Shown here piece after piece: positions 8,191 to 15,907 of a stretch of DNA of 26,366 bases. Every line of letters begins with the position of its first letter. Position 1 is the first letter of the stretch. Source of the stretch: Thermoflexus sp. (lineage in GTDB: Bacteria > Chloroflexota > Anaerolineae > Thermoflexales > Thermoflexaceae); the NCBI GenBank assembly GCA_017743605.1, contig JAGHYO010000008.1:1-26366 (forward strand), in the 5' to 3' direction. Below the pieces are notes generated by a model. It searched no databases and had not been told where the DNA came from. It saw only the letters and a list, made by a program, of their open reading frames with translations. Both the position numbers and the translations under genes were made by a program.

Positions 8191-8220
8191 AGAGGACGCT
8201 GGGGTCATGGGGCGTCCTCT
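8191..8220 (-). terminator. Hairpin terminator after the coiled-coil gene
   Basis: Perfect 9-base arms AGAGGACGC and GCGTCCTCT with a 12-base loop. On the minus strand it lies 21 bases after the stop of the coiled-coil gene and is followed by CTTTGTG, a weak U-rich run. It separates that gene from the downstream membrane-protein/GH1 pair. Confidence 0.6.
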
Positions 8221-8241
8221 GAAAGCCTGGTCGATCCACAT

Positions 8242-9234
8242 CTATGATTCCTGTGGGATGTCGTGGGGGGCGTAGGGACGGCTGTCGGTGAGCCACCAGA
8301 CCCCCTGGTCCCGGGCGGCCTGGGCCGCCAGGGGATGGATCCTTGGCCCCGCCGCCACCCGGATCACCTCCGCCTCCGGCCGGGCCTTGCGCAGGATCTC
8401 CGCCCGCTTGACCGCCCGCTCCACGTCGTCAGTGTTCACCTTCGCGGAGACCTCCACCACCAGGAAGGCCTCGCCGCCGGTGGCCCTGGAGTGGCCTCGG
8501 ACCAGGACATCGGTGTCCTCCAGCTCAGCCGCCTCCTCCACCGTCAGGCGGCTGTCCGCCTCCGCCTGACCGAGGAGTTCATCGCGCTCCTCGGTGGAGA
8601 GGATATGGGGTTCAAGGAGCAGGCGATAGTAACGGCGAGGACGGGTGCGGTAGCGATCCTCATGGACCCAGCCGCGGACCTGGCCGTCCAGATTGTCCAC
8701 TCGCTGGTCCAGGCGATCCACGCGCTGGCTAAGGATTCGGATGGCTTTGGCGAGTTCGGCAAAGCGGCGGTCAGTTTCGGTACGGTATTCCAGGAACTCC
8801 TGGCGGTGGGCGGCGAACTCCTCGTAGTGTCGGCGCTGGGCTTCAGCGAGTTCGGCGAAGCGGCGGTCGGTTTCGGCTCGATGGGCGGCCACGGACTCCT
8901 CAGTGCGGCGCTGGGCCTCGGCTAGCTCCGCAAAGCGGCGATCCACCTCCGCCCGGAAGGCGGCGAAGGCCTCATCGCGTTGCTGCTGCCCCTGCGTGAG
9001 GGCCGTCACCGATTCGGTCAGGGCCTTCACAGACTGGGCCAAGTCCTGCACCGTAGCCTTCAAGTCCTCGACGGCCTGCTCCACCCGGCCGATCCGCAGG
9101 GAGAGCCGGCGCAGGGTCTTGGGGGACTCTAGCAGCTCCCGCGTGAGCAGGCGTTGGCGCAGGGCCTCCACCCACTCTGGGTGCCGGTCCAGCAGACGCA
9201 CCAGGTCGTTGAAATCCCGCACCGTGAACCCCAT
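8242..9234 (-). CDS. Coiled-coil protein with PD-(D/E)XK-nuclease-like C-terminal domain
   Basis: 330 residues. An N-terminal helical region (1-50, MGFTVRDFNDLVRLL) is followed by a long Ala/Glu/Arg coiled coil (51-190), including three near-identical units RAE-DRRFAELAEAQRR starting at residues 94, 119 and 151. The C-terminal domain (about 200-330) has DTDVLVRG (Asp242), FLVVEVSAKV (Glu261) and VERAVKRAEILRKA, arranged like the D...E core of restriction-endonuclease-fold proteins. The usual ExK is not exact here; the Lys is at 265. Related coiled-coil/nuclease-like proteins are known from archaea and Chloroflexota, but none that I know has a settled function. ATG 9234 has AAGGAGG ahead and its own extended -10 upstream. 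Confidence 0.75.
   Translation of the reverse strand: MGFTVRDFNDLVRLLDRHPEWVEALRQRLLTRELLESPKTLRRLSLRIGRVEQAVEDLKATVQDLAQSVKALTESVTALTQGQQQRDEAFAAFRAEVDRRFAELAEAQRRTEESVAAHRAETDRRFAELAEAQRRHYEEFAAHRQEFLEYRTETDRRFAELAKAIRILSQRVDRLDQRVDNLDGQVRGWVHEDRYRTRPRRYYRLLLEPHILSTEERDELLGQAEADSRLTVEEAAELEDTDVLVRGHSRATGGEAFLVVEVSAKVNTDDVERAVKRAEILRKARPEAEVIRVAAGPRIHPLAAQAARDQGVWWLTDSRPYAPHDIPQES
8743..8955. repeat. In-gene tandem repeat of the coiled coil
   Basis: Three units encoding variants of RAETDRRFAELAEAQRR, offset by 25 and 32 residues, inside the coiled-coil gene. The DNA is repeated as well as the protein, so unit number could vary among strains or be mis-assembled from short reads. Confidence 0.75.
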
Positions 9235-9251
9235 CCTGGCCTCCTTGAGCG

Positions 9252-9257
9252 ATTGTA
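9252..9257 (-). promoter_or_regulatory. Extended -10 promoter of the coiled-coil gene
   Basis: On the minus strand the sequence TGTGATACAAT gives an extended -10 (TGA-TACAAT). The start would fall close to 9245, just ahead of AAGGAGG and the ATG at 9234, giving a very short leader. No good -35 is seen, which is compatible with the extended -10 form. Confidence 0.5.
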
Positions 9258-9323
9258 TCACAAGTATGATATACAGCCGATGGGTCAGGATGTTGCCCTC
9301 CTTTCGAGGCGGGAAAAGGCTTC

Positions 9324-9337
9324 CGGTGTATACACCG
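9324..9337. promoter_or_regulatory. Perfect 14-base palindrome, operator candidate
   Basis: CGGTGTATACACCG is fully self-complementary with no spacer. It lies 38 bases upstream of the phosphodiesterase start, in the 141-base divergent interval. No regulator gene is adjacent, so the binding protein is unknown. Confidence 0.4.
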
Positions 9338-9375
9338 ATGCAAGGGTAAGTCGCGCCTCCCCGGCAGAGGCCATC

Positions 9376-10128
9376 GTGACGTTTTTCCGAACAGATCAAC
9401 CGCTGATCCTTGCCCATCGGGGGGCCTCCCGGATCGCTCCGGAGAACACCCTAACAGCTTTCCGTCTGGCCCTGGAGCAAGGTGCCGACGGGCTGGAGCT
9501 GGACGTCCGGCTCTCCCGAGACGGTGTCCCGGTGGTGTTCCATGATGCGGAATTAAGCCGCACCACCGATGGCCAGGGCCGGATCTCAGAGAAGACGCTG
9601 GCGGAGCTCCGGGCGCTGGACGCAGGAAGATGGTTCGATCCCTGCTTCGCGGGGGAGCAGATCCCCACTCTGGAAGAGGTTCTAAAAGCTTTCGGGGATC
9701 AGACTCTTTACAACATCGAGCTGAAGACCTTCGGGGTGCGAGATGATGGGCTGGTGCGAGCGGTGCTGGCGTGCATCCGGCGCCAGGGGCTGGCCCATCG
9801 GACGTTGCTCTCCTCCTTCAACCCTCTGGCCCTGCGCCGCGCCTGGCGCCTAGCGCCGGAGATCCCCCGTGGACTTCTGGTGGATCTCGATCTTCCCCTC
9901 CCGTTGCGCCGGGCCTGGCTGGCCTTCCTTGTCCCTCATCAGGCTCGACATCTTCAGTTCCGCATGATCGAGGAGCGAACGGTCTCCTGGTGTCGGCGGC
10001 GCGGCCTGGCGGTGATGGCCTGGACGGTGAACGATCCTCAGGAGGCGGAGCGTCTGATCCGCCTGAGGGTGGACGGCCTGATCACCGATGAGCCGGCCCT
10101 CTTAGCCCATCTTTTGGGGGATCGATGA
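9376..10128 (+). CDS. Glycerophosphodiester phosphodiesterase
   Basis: 250-residue GDPD-family enzyme that cleaves glycerophosphodiesters to glycerol 3-phosphate and an alcohol. The catalytic set is visible: His14-Arg15 in LAHRGASR, Glu24 in APENT, Glu41 and Asp43 in GLELDVRLS, His56 in VVFHDAELS, and Glu115 and Lys117 in NIELKT. The C-terminal MAWTVNDPQEAERLI and VDGLITDEP close the barrel. No signal peptide is present, so a cytosolic form is expected. The start is taken as GTG 9376, since the fold begins nine residues later; the longer frame upstream overlaps the divergent gene and is unlikely to be coding. The isomerase gene follows closely but has its own promoter. Confidence 0.9.
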   Translation: MTFFRTDQPLILAHRGASRIAPENTLTAFRLALEQGADGLELDVRLSRDGVPVVFHDAELSRTTDGQGRISEKTLAELRALDAGRWFDPCFAGEQIPTLEEVLKAFGDQTLYNIELKTFGVRDDGLVRAVLACIRRQGLAHRTLLSSFNPLALRRAWRLAPEIPRGLLVDLDLPLPLRRAWLAFLVPHQARHLQFRMIEERTVSWCRRRGLAVMAWTVNDPQEAERLIRLRVDGLITDEPALLAHLLGDR

Positions 10129-10151
10129 ACCTCTATGGCGGCCGGAGGACA

Positions 10152-10160
10152 TGCTACAAT
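10152..10160 (+). promoter_or_regulatory. Extended -10 promoter of the isomerase gene
   Basis: ATGCTACAAT contains TGC-TACAAT, an extended -10. Transcription would begin near 10167, about 28 bases ahead of the ATG at 10195. The -35 region is not recognisable. The same CTACAAT/CTACGAT core precedes the aconitase and IscA genes. Confidence 0.5.
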
Positions 10161-10194
10161 GCAGGATCGTGATGAACGAGAGGAGGCAGGCGCG

Positions 10195-11265
10195 ATGATC
10201 TGTCTGGACGACCCAGCGCGTTTGCGGGCGCTGGACGCCGGTCAGATGCTGGACCTGGTGGCGGATCTGCCCCGCCAGCTCCGGGCGGGCTGGGAGCTGG
10301 CGATGGCGGCGCCGTTGCCTTCCGGGTGGACGGCCTCGGCCTTCGATGGGGTGGTGATCGCTGGGATGGGCGGGTCAGCGATCGGGGCGTCCTTAGTCGC
10401 TGCCCTGACGGCCGGAGAATGCCGAACCCCCATCACCGTAGTGCGGGATTACGCTCTGCCGGCCTTCGCCCGCGGGCCGCGGATTCTGGTGATCGCCTCG
10501 AGCTATTCTGGGGAGACGGAGGAGACCCTGGAGGCTTTCGAGACCGCCCGACAGCGAGGATGCGCCCTGGCGGCGGTGGCGACCGGCGGGCGCCTGGCCG
10601 AGTGGGCGCAAGCGTGGGAGGTCCCGCTCTTCCGGTTCGAGCCGGTCGGGCAGCCTCGTGCGGCCTTGGGCTATTCTTTTTCCATCCTCCTCGGCCTGTT
10701 CCACCGGCTGGGCTTGATCCCGGATCAACAGCCCGCCATCGATGAGGCCATCGCCCTCATGGAGGAGGATCTCCGGCGGATGGCCCCCGAGATCCCGGTC
10801 GTCCAGAACCCGGCCAAGCGGATGGCCGGGCAGCTGATCGGCCGCCTCCCCGTGATCTTCGGGGCCGGGCCCCTGGCAGAGGTCGCCCGCCGCTGGAAAA
10901 CTCAGATCAACGAGAACGCGAAGGCGGCGGCGGTCTTCGAAGCCCTGCCTGAGGCGGATCACAACACCATCGTGGGGACCGAGTTCCCCGCCGAGCTGCT
11001 ATCCCGCGTGATGGCCCTGTTCCTGACCGCGCCTGCGGATCACCCGCGCAACGCCCTGCGGGCTCGCATCACCCGGGAGATTTTCATGAAGAAGGGGGTG
11101 AACACGGATCTCTTCGTGGGGCGAGGCTCCAGCCTCATCGCCCAGGCCTTCTCCCTGATCCTGCTGGGGGATTTCATCAGCGTGTATCTGGCCCTGGCCT
11201 ACGAGATCGATCCGTCGCCGGTGCAGGTGATCGCCGAGCTGAAGGCTCGCCTGGCGGGAGGCTGA
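10195..11265 (+). CDS. Bifunctional phosphoglucose/phosphomannose isomerase
   Basis: 356-residue SIS-domain isomerase that interconverts fructose 6-phosphate with glucose or mannose 6-phosphate, linking glycolysis and sugar-nucleotide supply. Its length and motifs fit the short archaeal/Chloroflexota-type PGI/PMI rather than classical Pgi of about 550 residues. GMGGSAIG (57-64) and SSYSGETEET (102-111) form the first SIS phosphate-binding site; NENAKAAAVFEALPEADHNT carries the Glu and His of the active site, and RGSSLIAQAFSLILLGDF is the C-terminal helix region. ATG 10195 follows GAGAGGAGG. It ends four bases before the MntA start. No regulatory element beyond the extended -10 is seen. Confidence 0.93.
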   Translation: MICLDDPARLRALDAGQMLDLVADLPRQLRAGWELAMAAPLPSGWTASAFDGVVIAGMGGSAIGASLVAALTAGECRTPITVVRDYALPAFARGPRILVIASSYSGETEETLEAFETARQRGCALAAVATGGRLAEWAQAWEVPLFRFEPVGQPRAALGYSFSILLGLFHRLGLIPDQQPAIDEAIALMEEDLRRMAPEIPVVQNPAKRMAGQLIGRLPVIFGAGPLAEVARRWKTQINENAKAAAVFEALPEADHNTIVGTEFPAELLSRVMALFLTAPADHPRNALRARITREIFMKKGVNTDLFVGRGSSLIAQAFSLILLGDFISVYLALAYEIDPSPVQVIAELKARLAGG

Positions 11266-11269
11266 GCGC

Positions 11270-11740
11270 ATGCCGCGAGGGTGGCAGGAGGTCGTCCCCG
11301 GCATACGGATCCATATGGGCCGGCTGCGCCGGGCGGCGCGCGCCCTGGGGCTCCAGGTGATCTTCCTGTTCGGCTCCCGGGCCCGAGGCCGGCCTCACGG
11401 GGCCAGCGACGTGGATCTGGCGGTGCGCGCAGCGTCCCCGCGCTGGCGGGACTGGCGGTGGCAGCTCCGGTGCATCCGGGAGCTGGCGGAGGCGGTGGAG
11501 GGCGCGGAGGTGGACGTCGCCTTCCTGAACCAGGCTTCCCCGGAGCTGCTCTGGGAGGCGTGTCAGGGCATCCTCCTCTATGAGGACCAGCCCCTGCGGG
11601 GGGCTTCCCTTCGCTCCTATGCATTGCGCCTCTATGAAGATCATGAGAAGCTGCGCCGCGCGGCCCTCCGCGCGCTGAGGCGAAGCCATGGCCGCCCGAA
11701 AGCCTCACGGCGTTCTGCTCGCGAAACTCCAGAACCTTGA
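11270..11740 (+). CDS. mntA: MntA-type nucleotidyltransferase antitoxin
   Basis: 156-residue minimal nucleotidyltransferase. GSRARG (35-40) with SDVDLAV (Asp47, Asp49) and a third Asp in VDVAFL (Asp82) make a complete metal site. In characterised MntA/HepT pairs this enzyme AMPylates a Tyr beside the HEPN active site and so silences the toxin. ATG 11270 has GGGAGG ahead and starts four bases after the isomerase stop; an internal ATG at 11315 is an alternative. The 3' end overlaps the HEPN gene by 53 bases, as usual for the pair. The C-terminal 20 residues are rich in Arg/Ser and may be an overlap product. The partner toxin is broken, so the antitoxin may now be without a target. Confidence 0.85.
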   Translation: MPRGWQEVVPGIRIHMGRLRRAARALGLQVIFLFGSRARGRPHGASDVDLAVRAASPRWRDWRWQLRCIRELAEAVEGAEVDVAFLNQASPELLWEACQGILLYEDQPLRGASLRSYALRLYEDHEKLRRAALRALRRSHGRPKASRRSARETPEP

Positions 11741-12125
11741 AGCCTATCTCCAGGAGCTGGAATCCCTGGTGAGGATTCCGCTTGCTGAGTTCATGGGGCG
11801 CCCCTATTACCGAAGGGCTGCGGAGCGTTTGATCCAGATCATCGTAGAAGACACCATCGATTGTGGAACGCTGGTGTTAGACCTGCTAGGAAAGCCCATC
11901 CCCATAGCTTCCCGCGAGGTGTTTGTTCGTCTGTATCAGGCCGGTGTTCTGGGACGCTCGTTGGCCCATCGCTTCCAGGAATATGTGTGATTGCGCAACC
12001 GAATCGTCCACGACTATGACCGGATAGAGGCCCAGCTGGCTTATCGGGTCGGACAGCGATTGGTGCGGGATGGCCGTTCCGATCTGGACGCTTTGTCGCG
12101 CTGGGTCCAGGGACGGATCCGTTGA
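11688..12125 (+). pseudogene. hepT: HepT-type HEPN toxin, interrupted by a nonsense codon
   Basis: The frame encodes a HEPN-domain RNase toxin of 145 residues, but codon 101 (11988-11990) is TGA. Immediately after it the same frame reads LRNRIVHDYDRI, the family's catalytic and AMPylation site R-x4-H-x-Y (Arg103, His108, Tyr110), and it then remains open to a natural TGA at 12123-12125. Family members usually have Gly in the interrupted place (VGLRNR), so one GGA-to-TGA change explains the break. The predicted 100-residue product would lack the RNase motif. Base composition is less GC-rich than in the flanking enzymes, consistent with a mobile toxin-antitoxin module. Recoding of TGA is possible but no supporting element is visible. 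Confidence 0.85.
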
Positions 12126-12147
12126 TCCCTGTCATCGGCATAAAGCA

Positions 12148-12164
12148 ATCCATTTAGAATGGAT
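12148..12164. promoter_or_regulatory. Dyad upstream of lpdA
   Basis: Perfect 7-base arms ATCCATT and AATGGAT around TAG, 28 bases before the lpdA start. It overlaps TAGAAT, which could be a -10. The role as an operator is inference. Confidence 0.35.
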
Positions 12165-12192
12165 CATCAAGATGCTTTCTCAGGAGGATCCT

Positions 12193-13608
12193 ATGTCGCA
12201 GTACGACGTGGTGATCATCGGAGGCGGTCCGGGGGGGTATGTGGCAGCTATCCGGGCCGCTCAGCTGGGCTTGAAGACGGCCCTGATCGAGCGGGAGCAC
12301 CTGGGGGGGGTGTGCCTGAACTGGGGCTGCATCCCCACCAAAGCCCTGCTGCGCAACGCCGAGGTCATTGAGCTCCTGCGCCGGGGGGATGAGTTCGGCT
12401 TCTCTTTCGAGAACCTGCGCATTGACTATGAAGCGGCTTACCGTCGCAGCCGTCAGGTGGCGGACCGCCTGGTGCGGGGCATCCAGTTCCTGATGCGCAA
12501 GAACCGCATTGATGTTTACGAAGGGGAAGGCCGCCTGCGCTCGGCCAGCCAGGTGGAGGTCCGCCCCACCCAGGGGACAGCGGTGGGCGGCCAGCGCTTC
12601 GAGGGCGTCCTGGAGGCCAAATACATCGTTCTGGCCACCGGGGCGCGGCCGCGGCTGCTGCCCGGTCTCTCCCTGGATCCGCCCCGGGTGATCACCTACC
12701 GCCAGGCCCTGGAGTTGAAGCAGGTCCCCCGTTCCATCGTCATCATCGGGGCCGGCCCCATCGGCCTGGAGTTCGCTTATCTCTTCCGGGTCTACGGCGC
12801 GGAGGTCACCCTGATCGAGATGCTGCCGCACCTTGCGCCCCTGGAGGACGAGGAGATCAGCGTCGAGCTGGAGAAGCAGTTCACCCGCATGGGGATTCGC
12901 TTCATGACGAACACGCGGGTGGAGGCGGTGCGAGCGGCAGGCGAGGGGGTGGCCGTAGAGGCCGGCGGCCAGATCCTCCAGGCGGAGACCGTGCTGGTGG
13001 CCATCGGCGTCCAGCCGAACACAGAGGACCTGGGCCTGGAGACGGTGGGGGTCCATGTGGAGCGCGGGGCGGTGGTGGTGAACGATTTCCTGCAGACCTC
13101 AGTGCCGAACATCTACGCCATCGGCGACCTCACCGGGAAGCTGGCCCTGGCCCACGTGGCCTCGGCCCAGGGGATCGTGGCCGTCGAGCACATCGCTGCC
13201 CGGGAGGGAAAGGGGCCCATGCCGCCGGCCCTGGATTACCTGGCCATGCCTCGTTGCACCTACTGCCGCCCGCAGATCGCCTCCATGGGGTTAACGGAGA
13301 AGCAGGCCAAAGAACAGGGATACACCGTGAAGGTGGGGAAGTTCCCCTTCCAGGCCAACGGCAAGGCCCTGGCCTTCGGCGAGCACGCGGGGTTCGTCAA
13401 GCTGGTCGTGGACGCCAAATACGGCGAGATCCTGGGGGTTCACATGATCGGCCCGGAGGTCACCGAGCTGCTGCCGGAGCTGGTCCTGGCCCGCACCGCG
13501 GAGCTCACCCCCGAGGAGATCGTCCGCGCCGTCCACGCCCATCCCACCCTCAGCGAGGCGCTGGCCGAGGCGGCCCACGCGGCCCTGGGGGCGGCCATCC
13601 ACATTTAA
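12193..13608 (+). CDS. lpdA: Dihydrolipoyl dehydrogenase
   Basis: 471-residue E3 flavoprotein that reoxidises dihydrolipoamide in 2-oxoacid dehydrogenase complexes or the glycine cleavage system. The FAD motif GGGPGG (10-15) is followed by the redox disulfide pair Cys41/Cys46 in GGVCLNWGCIPTK, the NAD-binding IIGAGPIGLEFA, the second FAD motif IYAIGDLTG, and the C-terminal His450/Glu455 of HAHPTLSEAL that act from the partner subunit. Length is normal. ATG 12193 has AGGAGG; the frame upstream has no domain and is not coding. No E1 or E2 gene lies nearby. A terminator follows. Confidence 0.96.
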   Translation: MSQYDVVIIGGGPGGYVAAIRAAQLGLKTALIEREHLGGVCLNWGCIPTKALLRNAEVIELLRRGDEFGFSFENLRIDYEAAYRRSRQVADRLVRGIQFLMRKNRIDVYEGEGRLRSASQVEVRPTQGTAVGGQRFEGVLEAKYIVLATGARPRLLPGLSLDPPRVITYRQALELKQVPRSIVIIGAGPIGLEFAYLFRVYGAEVTLIEMLPHLAPLEDEEISVELEKQFTRMGIRFMTNTRVEAVRAAGEGVAVEAGGQILQAETVLVAIGVQPNTEDLGLETVGVHVERGAVVVNDFLQTSVPNIYAIGDLTGKLALAHVASAQGIVAVEHIAAREGKGPMPPALDYLAMPRCTYCRPQIASMGLTEKQAKEQGYTVKVGKFPFQANGKALAFGEHAGFVKLVVDAKYGEILGVHMIGPEVTELLPELVLARTAELTPEEIVRAVHAHPTLSEALAEAAHAALGAAIHI

Positions 13609-13633
13609 GGGGGAGATCCCCTCAAGGGAAGGC

Positions 13634-13666
13634 GGGGGTGGGCGATGCGAACCGCCCACCCCCTTT
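13634..13666. terminator. Hairpin terminator between lpdA and the convergent operon
   Basis: Perfect 11-base arms GGGGGTGGGCG and CGCCCACCCCC with an 8-base loop, followed by TTT. It lies 25 bases after the lpdA stop and directly before the end of the opposing small gene, so it may serve both directions. Confidence 0.75.
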
Positions 13667-13670
13667 CGAT

Positions 13671-14006
13671 TCAGGGGACGTCCACCGCCACCCGCACGTC
13701 CACATCCACCGGCCCCGCTCCGTTGTTCCGGAGCGTGATGTAGCTGCAGCCGGCGTTCACGCCCCCCTGCGGCCCTTTCCACATCCGTTCGACGTCTTGG
13801 GTGTTCACGGTCCACACGATCTTCTCGCCGTCCCCGGCGGTGATCTTCCAGGAGAAGGCGAGGCCGAAGCCGGCGCACGCCGGCCGTTCGGTGTAGCCGA
13901 TCATCGCCGCGATCTCATAGCCGTCGTGGGCCCACGACGCGCCACCGTCCAGGTGGAGGTGGAGACATCCCTCGGCCGCCCGGGTTGTGATAGGTCCTCC
14001 TCTCAT
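13671..14006 (-). CDS. Hypothetical small protein, last gene of the membrane/ABC locus
   Basis: 111-residue protein with no family I recognise. It alternates short beta-like stretches (GYEIAAMIGY, GFGLAFSWKI, GEKIVWTVN, CSYITLRNNG, VDVDVRVAVDV) and contains three Cys at about positions 14, 48 and 82; this pattern suggests a small beta-sandwich. There is no signal peptide. The start is uncertain: ATG 14006 is the only in-frame ATG, but a good GAGGAGG lies just after it, which would suit a start a few codons later where no standard codon exists. It lies 26 bases after the permease and ends at the shared terminator. Confidence 0.6.
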   Translation of the reverse strand: MRGGPITTRAAEGCLHLHLDGGASWAHDGYEIAAMIGYTERPACAGFGLAFSWKITAGDGEKIVWTVNTQDVERMWKGPQGGVNAGCSYITLRNNGAGPVDVDVRVAVDVP

Positions 14007-14032
14007 CGGTTTCAGGCCGGCCCAGGGGACGC

Positions 14033-14782
14033 TCACTCCCATCGGAAGAACCTCGCGGCGAGCGCCCCGCCGATCGCTCCCGTTGCCGCCAGGAAGGCGA
14101 GGTCCCCGAGGTGGCTTCCCAGCGACCCCCCGGCCCACAATCCGCGCATCAGGACGACGAAGTGGGTAAGGGGAAGCCATGCTGAGATGCGGCGGATGGA
14201 CTCCGGCAGAATCTCCAGCGGCATCCAGGCGCCGCCCAGGGCCATCATGGGAAAGCTCAGGATCATTCCCACCGCCTGAGCGGTGCGGGCGGTGGGCGCC
14301 AGGCTGCCGATCGTCATCCCCAGGCCCAGAAACGCGAGGGTGCCCAGGAGGAAGCCGGCGACGACCGCCAGCGGATTCCCATCGAAGCGCATCCCAAACA
14401 GCAGCCGTCCCGCCAGGATCAGGGCGATCCCACCGAGGAGCGTCACCCCCATATACATGGCGATCTGAGCGGTTAAGTAGGCCGCGGGGGGCAGCGGCGT
14501 CGCCCGGAACCGACGTAGGATCTTCGCCTCCCGCTGCGCAGCCGTGCCGATGGGCACGGAGATCAATCCGACAGTGGCGACGATCAATCCCAGATAGGCG
14601 GGCACGCTCACATCGACCATCCCCCGCCCGCCCAGCATCAGCGAGGGGCGGTTGCCATAGATCGAACCGAAGAGGATCAGCATCATCGGAGCGAAGGCGA
14701 AGGTGAAGAAGGCGGCTACCGGTTCCCGCAAATACAGCTTCGTCTCCATCAGGAAAAGGCGCGCCCAGGCTCGTGTCATCAT
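14033..14782 (-). CDS. ABC-2 type transporter permease
   Basis: 249-residue integral membrane subunit, DrrB-like. Six hydrophobic segments are visible, among them AAFFTFAFAPMMLILFGSIYG, VSVPAYLGLIVATVGLISVP, VVAGFLLGTLAFLGLGMTIG and the C-terminal LAFLAATGAIGGALAARFF; the loop REAKILRRFRATPLPPAAYL and SFPMMALGGAWMPLEILPESIR are typical of ABC-2 permeases. It starts with ATGATG at 14782 and overlaps the ATPase stop by four bases, so the two are translationally coupled and form one exporter. The substrate (lipid, antibiotic or peptide) is not determinable from the sequence. Confidence 0.92.
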   Translation of the reverse strand: MMTRAWARLFLMETKLYLREPVAAFFTFAFAPMMLILFGSIYGNRPSLMLGGRGMVDVSVPAYLGLIVATVGLISVPIGTAAQREAKILRRFRATPLPPAAYLTAQIAMYMGVTLLGGIALILAGRLLFGMRFDGNPLAVVAGFLLGTLAFLGLGMTIGSLAPTARTAQAVGMILSFPMMALGGAWMPLEILPESIRRISAWLPLTHFVVLMRGLWAGGSLGSHLGDLAFLAATGAIGGALAARFFRWE

Positions 14783-15732
14783 GGTTGTCCTCCTTCCGAA
14801 GATACTTCGGAACCATTTGTCTCCTCCATCGGCCGGCCGGTGAGGGCCAGGAAGACGTCCTCCAGGTTCGGCTGCTCCACCCGCAGGTCCCGGGGGGCGA
14901 TCCCCTGCGCCGCCACGGCCTCCATCACCTGTGCGACCAGGCGATCCCCTTGGCCGTAAACCACTACCCGTTCCCCGAGTCGCTCCACCCGGGAGGCTCC
15001 CGGGAGGTTCCTAAGCGAGGCGGGATCGAAGGCCGTGTCGACGGTGAAGATCACCCGGCGCTCGGCCCCCAGGGAGCGGATGAGGCGCTCCGGTGTGTCC
15101 AGGGCCACCAGCCGCCCCCGGTCCACGATGGCCACCCGATCGCAAAGCCGTTCGGCCTCTTCCATATAGTGGGTGGTCAGGAACACTGTGCGTCCCTCCC
15201 CTCGGAGCTCTCGCACCAGATCCCACATCGCCCGCCGGGCGTGGGGATCCAAGCCGGTGGTGAGCTCGTCCAGGAAGAGGATCTCCGGGTTGCCGATCAG
15301 GGCGAGGGCGATGGAGAGCCGCTGCTTCAGGCCGCCGGAAAGCTGCTCGAAAGCCCGGCGGCGATGCTCCGCCAGGCCAAGGCGCTGGAGCAACGTTTTC
15401 GGATCCGCCGGGCGGGGATAGAAGGCGGCGAATAGCCAGAGGGCTTCCTCCACCCGCATCCGGTCCGGCAGCCCGCCTTCCTGGAGCTGGATGCCGATCC
15501 GCTGCCGCAGCCGGAGGCCCTCCCGATTGGGATCCATCCCCAGCACCCGGACCATTCCCCCATCCCGCCGCCGCAGGCCCTCTAGACACTCAATGGTGGT
15601 CGTCTTGCCTGCTCCGTTGGGGCCCACCATCCCGAAGATCTCCCCCTCATAGACCTCAAAGGAGATCCCATCGACCGCGACATGTGATCCGTAGGCTTTC
15701 CGCAACCCTTCCACCTCGATCACCGCTCGCAT
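14779..15732 (-). CDS. ABC transporter ATP-binding protein (DrrA-like)
   Basis: 317-residue ATPase with Walker A GPNGAGKTT (37-45), signature LSGGLKQR (131 on), Walker B ILFLDE (151-156) with D-loop TTGLDPHARR, and the H-switch TTHYMEEAERL (His188). The residue after the catalytic Glu is Leu where most relatives have Pro. The C-terminal 90 residues form the accessory domain seen in DrrA-type exporters. ATG 15732 follows AAGGAGG. It powers the permease encoded directly downstream. A 175-base gap with a hairpin lies upstream, so it may also have its own promoter. Confidence 0.94.
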   Translation of the reverse strand: MRAVIEVEGLRKAYGSHVAVDGISFEVYEGEIFGMVGPNGAGKTTTIECLEGLRRRDGGMVRVLGMDPNREGLRLRQRIGIQLQEGGLPDRMRVEEALWLFAAFYPRPADPKTLLQRLGLAEHRRRAFEQLSGGLKQRLSIALALIGNPEILFLDELTTGLDPHARRAMWDLVRELRGEGRTVFLTTHYMEEAERLCDRVAIVDRGRLVALDTPERLIRSLGAERRVIFTVDTAFDPASLRNLPGASRVERLGERVVVYGQGDRLVAQVMEAVAAQGIAPRDLRVEQPNLEDVFLALTGRPMEETNGSEVSSEGGQP

Positions 15733-15795
15733 GTTCGGCCTCCTTAGCTGAATTGGAAATCGGCGCAGAGCCCGCTATTCATAGGACTCATCGGC

Positions 15796-15837
15796 CGGCC
15801 TGCGCCGGGCGAACGGCTTTCGCGGCGGCGCAGGCCG
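15796..15837. other. Intergenic hairpin between CPBP and ABC genes
   Basis: Perfect 12-base arms (15796-15807 and 15826-15837; arm core CGGCCTGCGCCG) around an 18-base loop. No U-run follows on the minus strand, so it is not a classical terminator; attenuation or RNA stabilisation within the operon is possible. Confidence 0.45.
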
Positions 15838-15907
15838 ACGTGTGGCGCATCAGCGCCTCACGAGGCCGATCAACGGATTTTTTGAAGTTCATCATTCGGC
15901 CTGGAGC

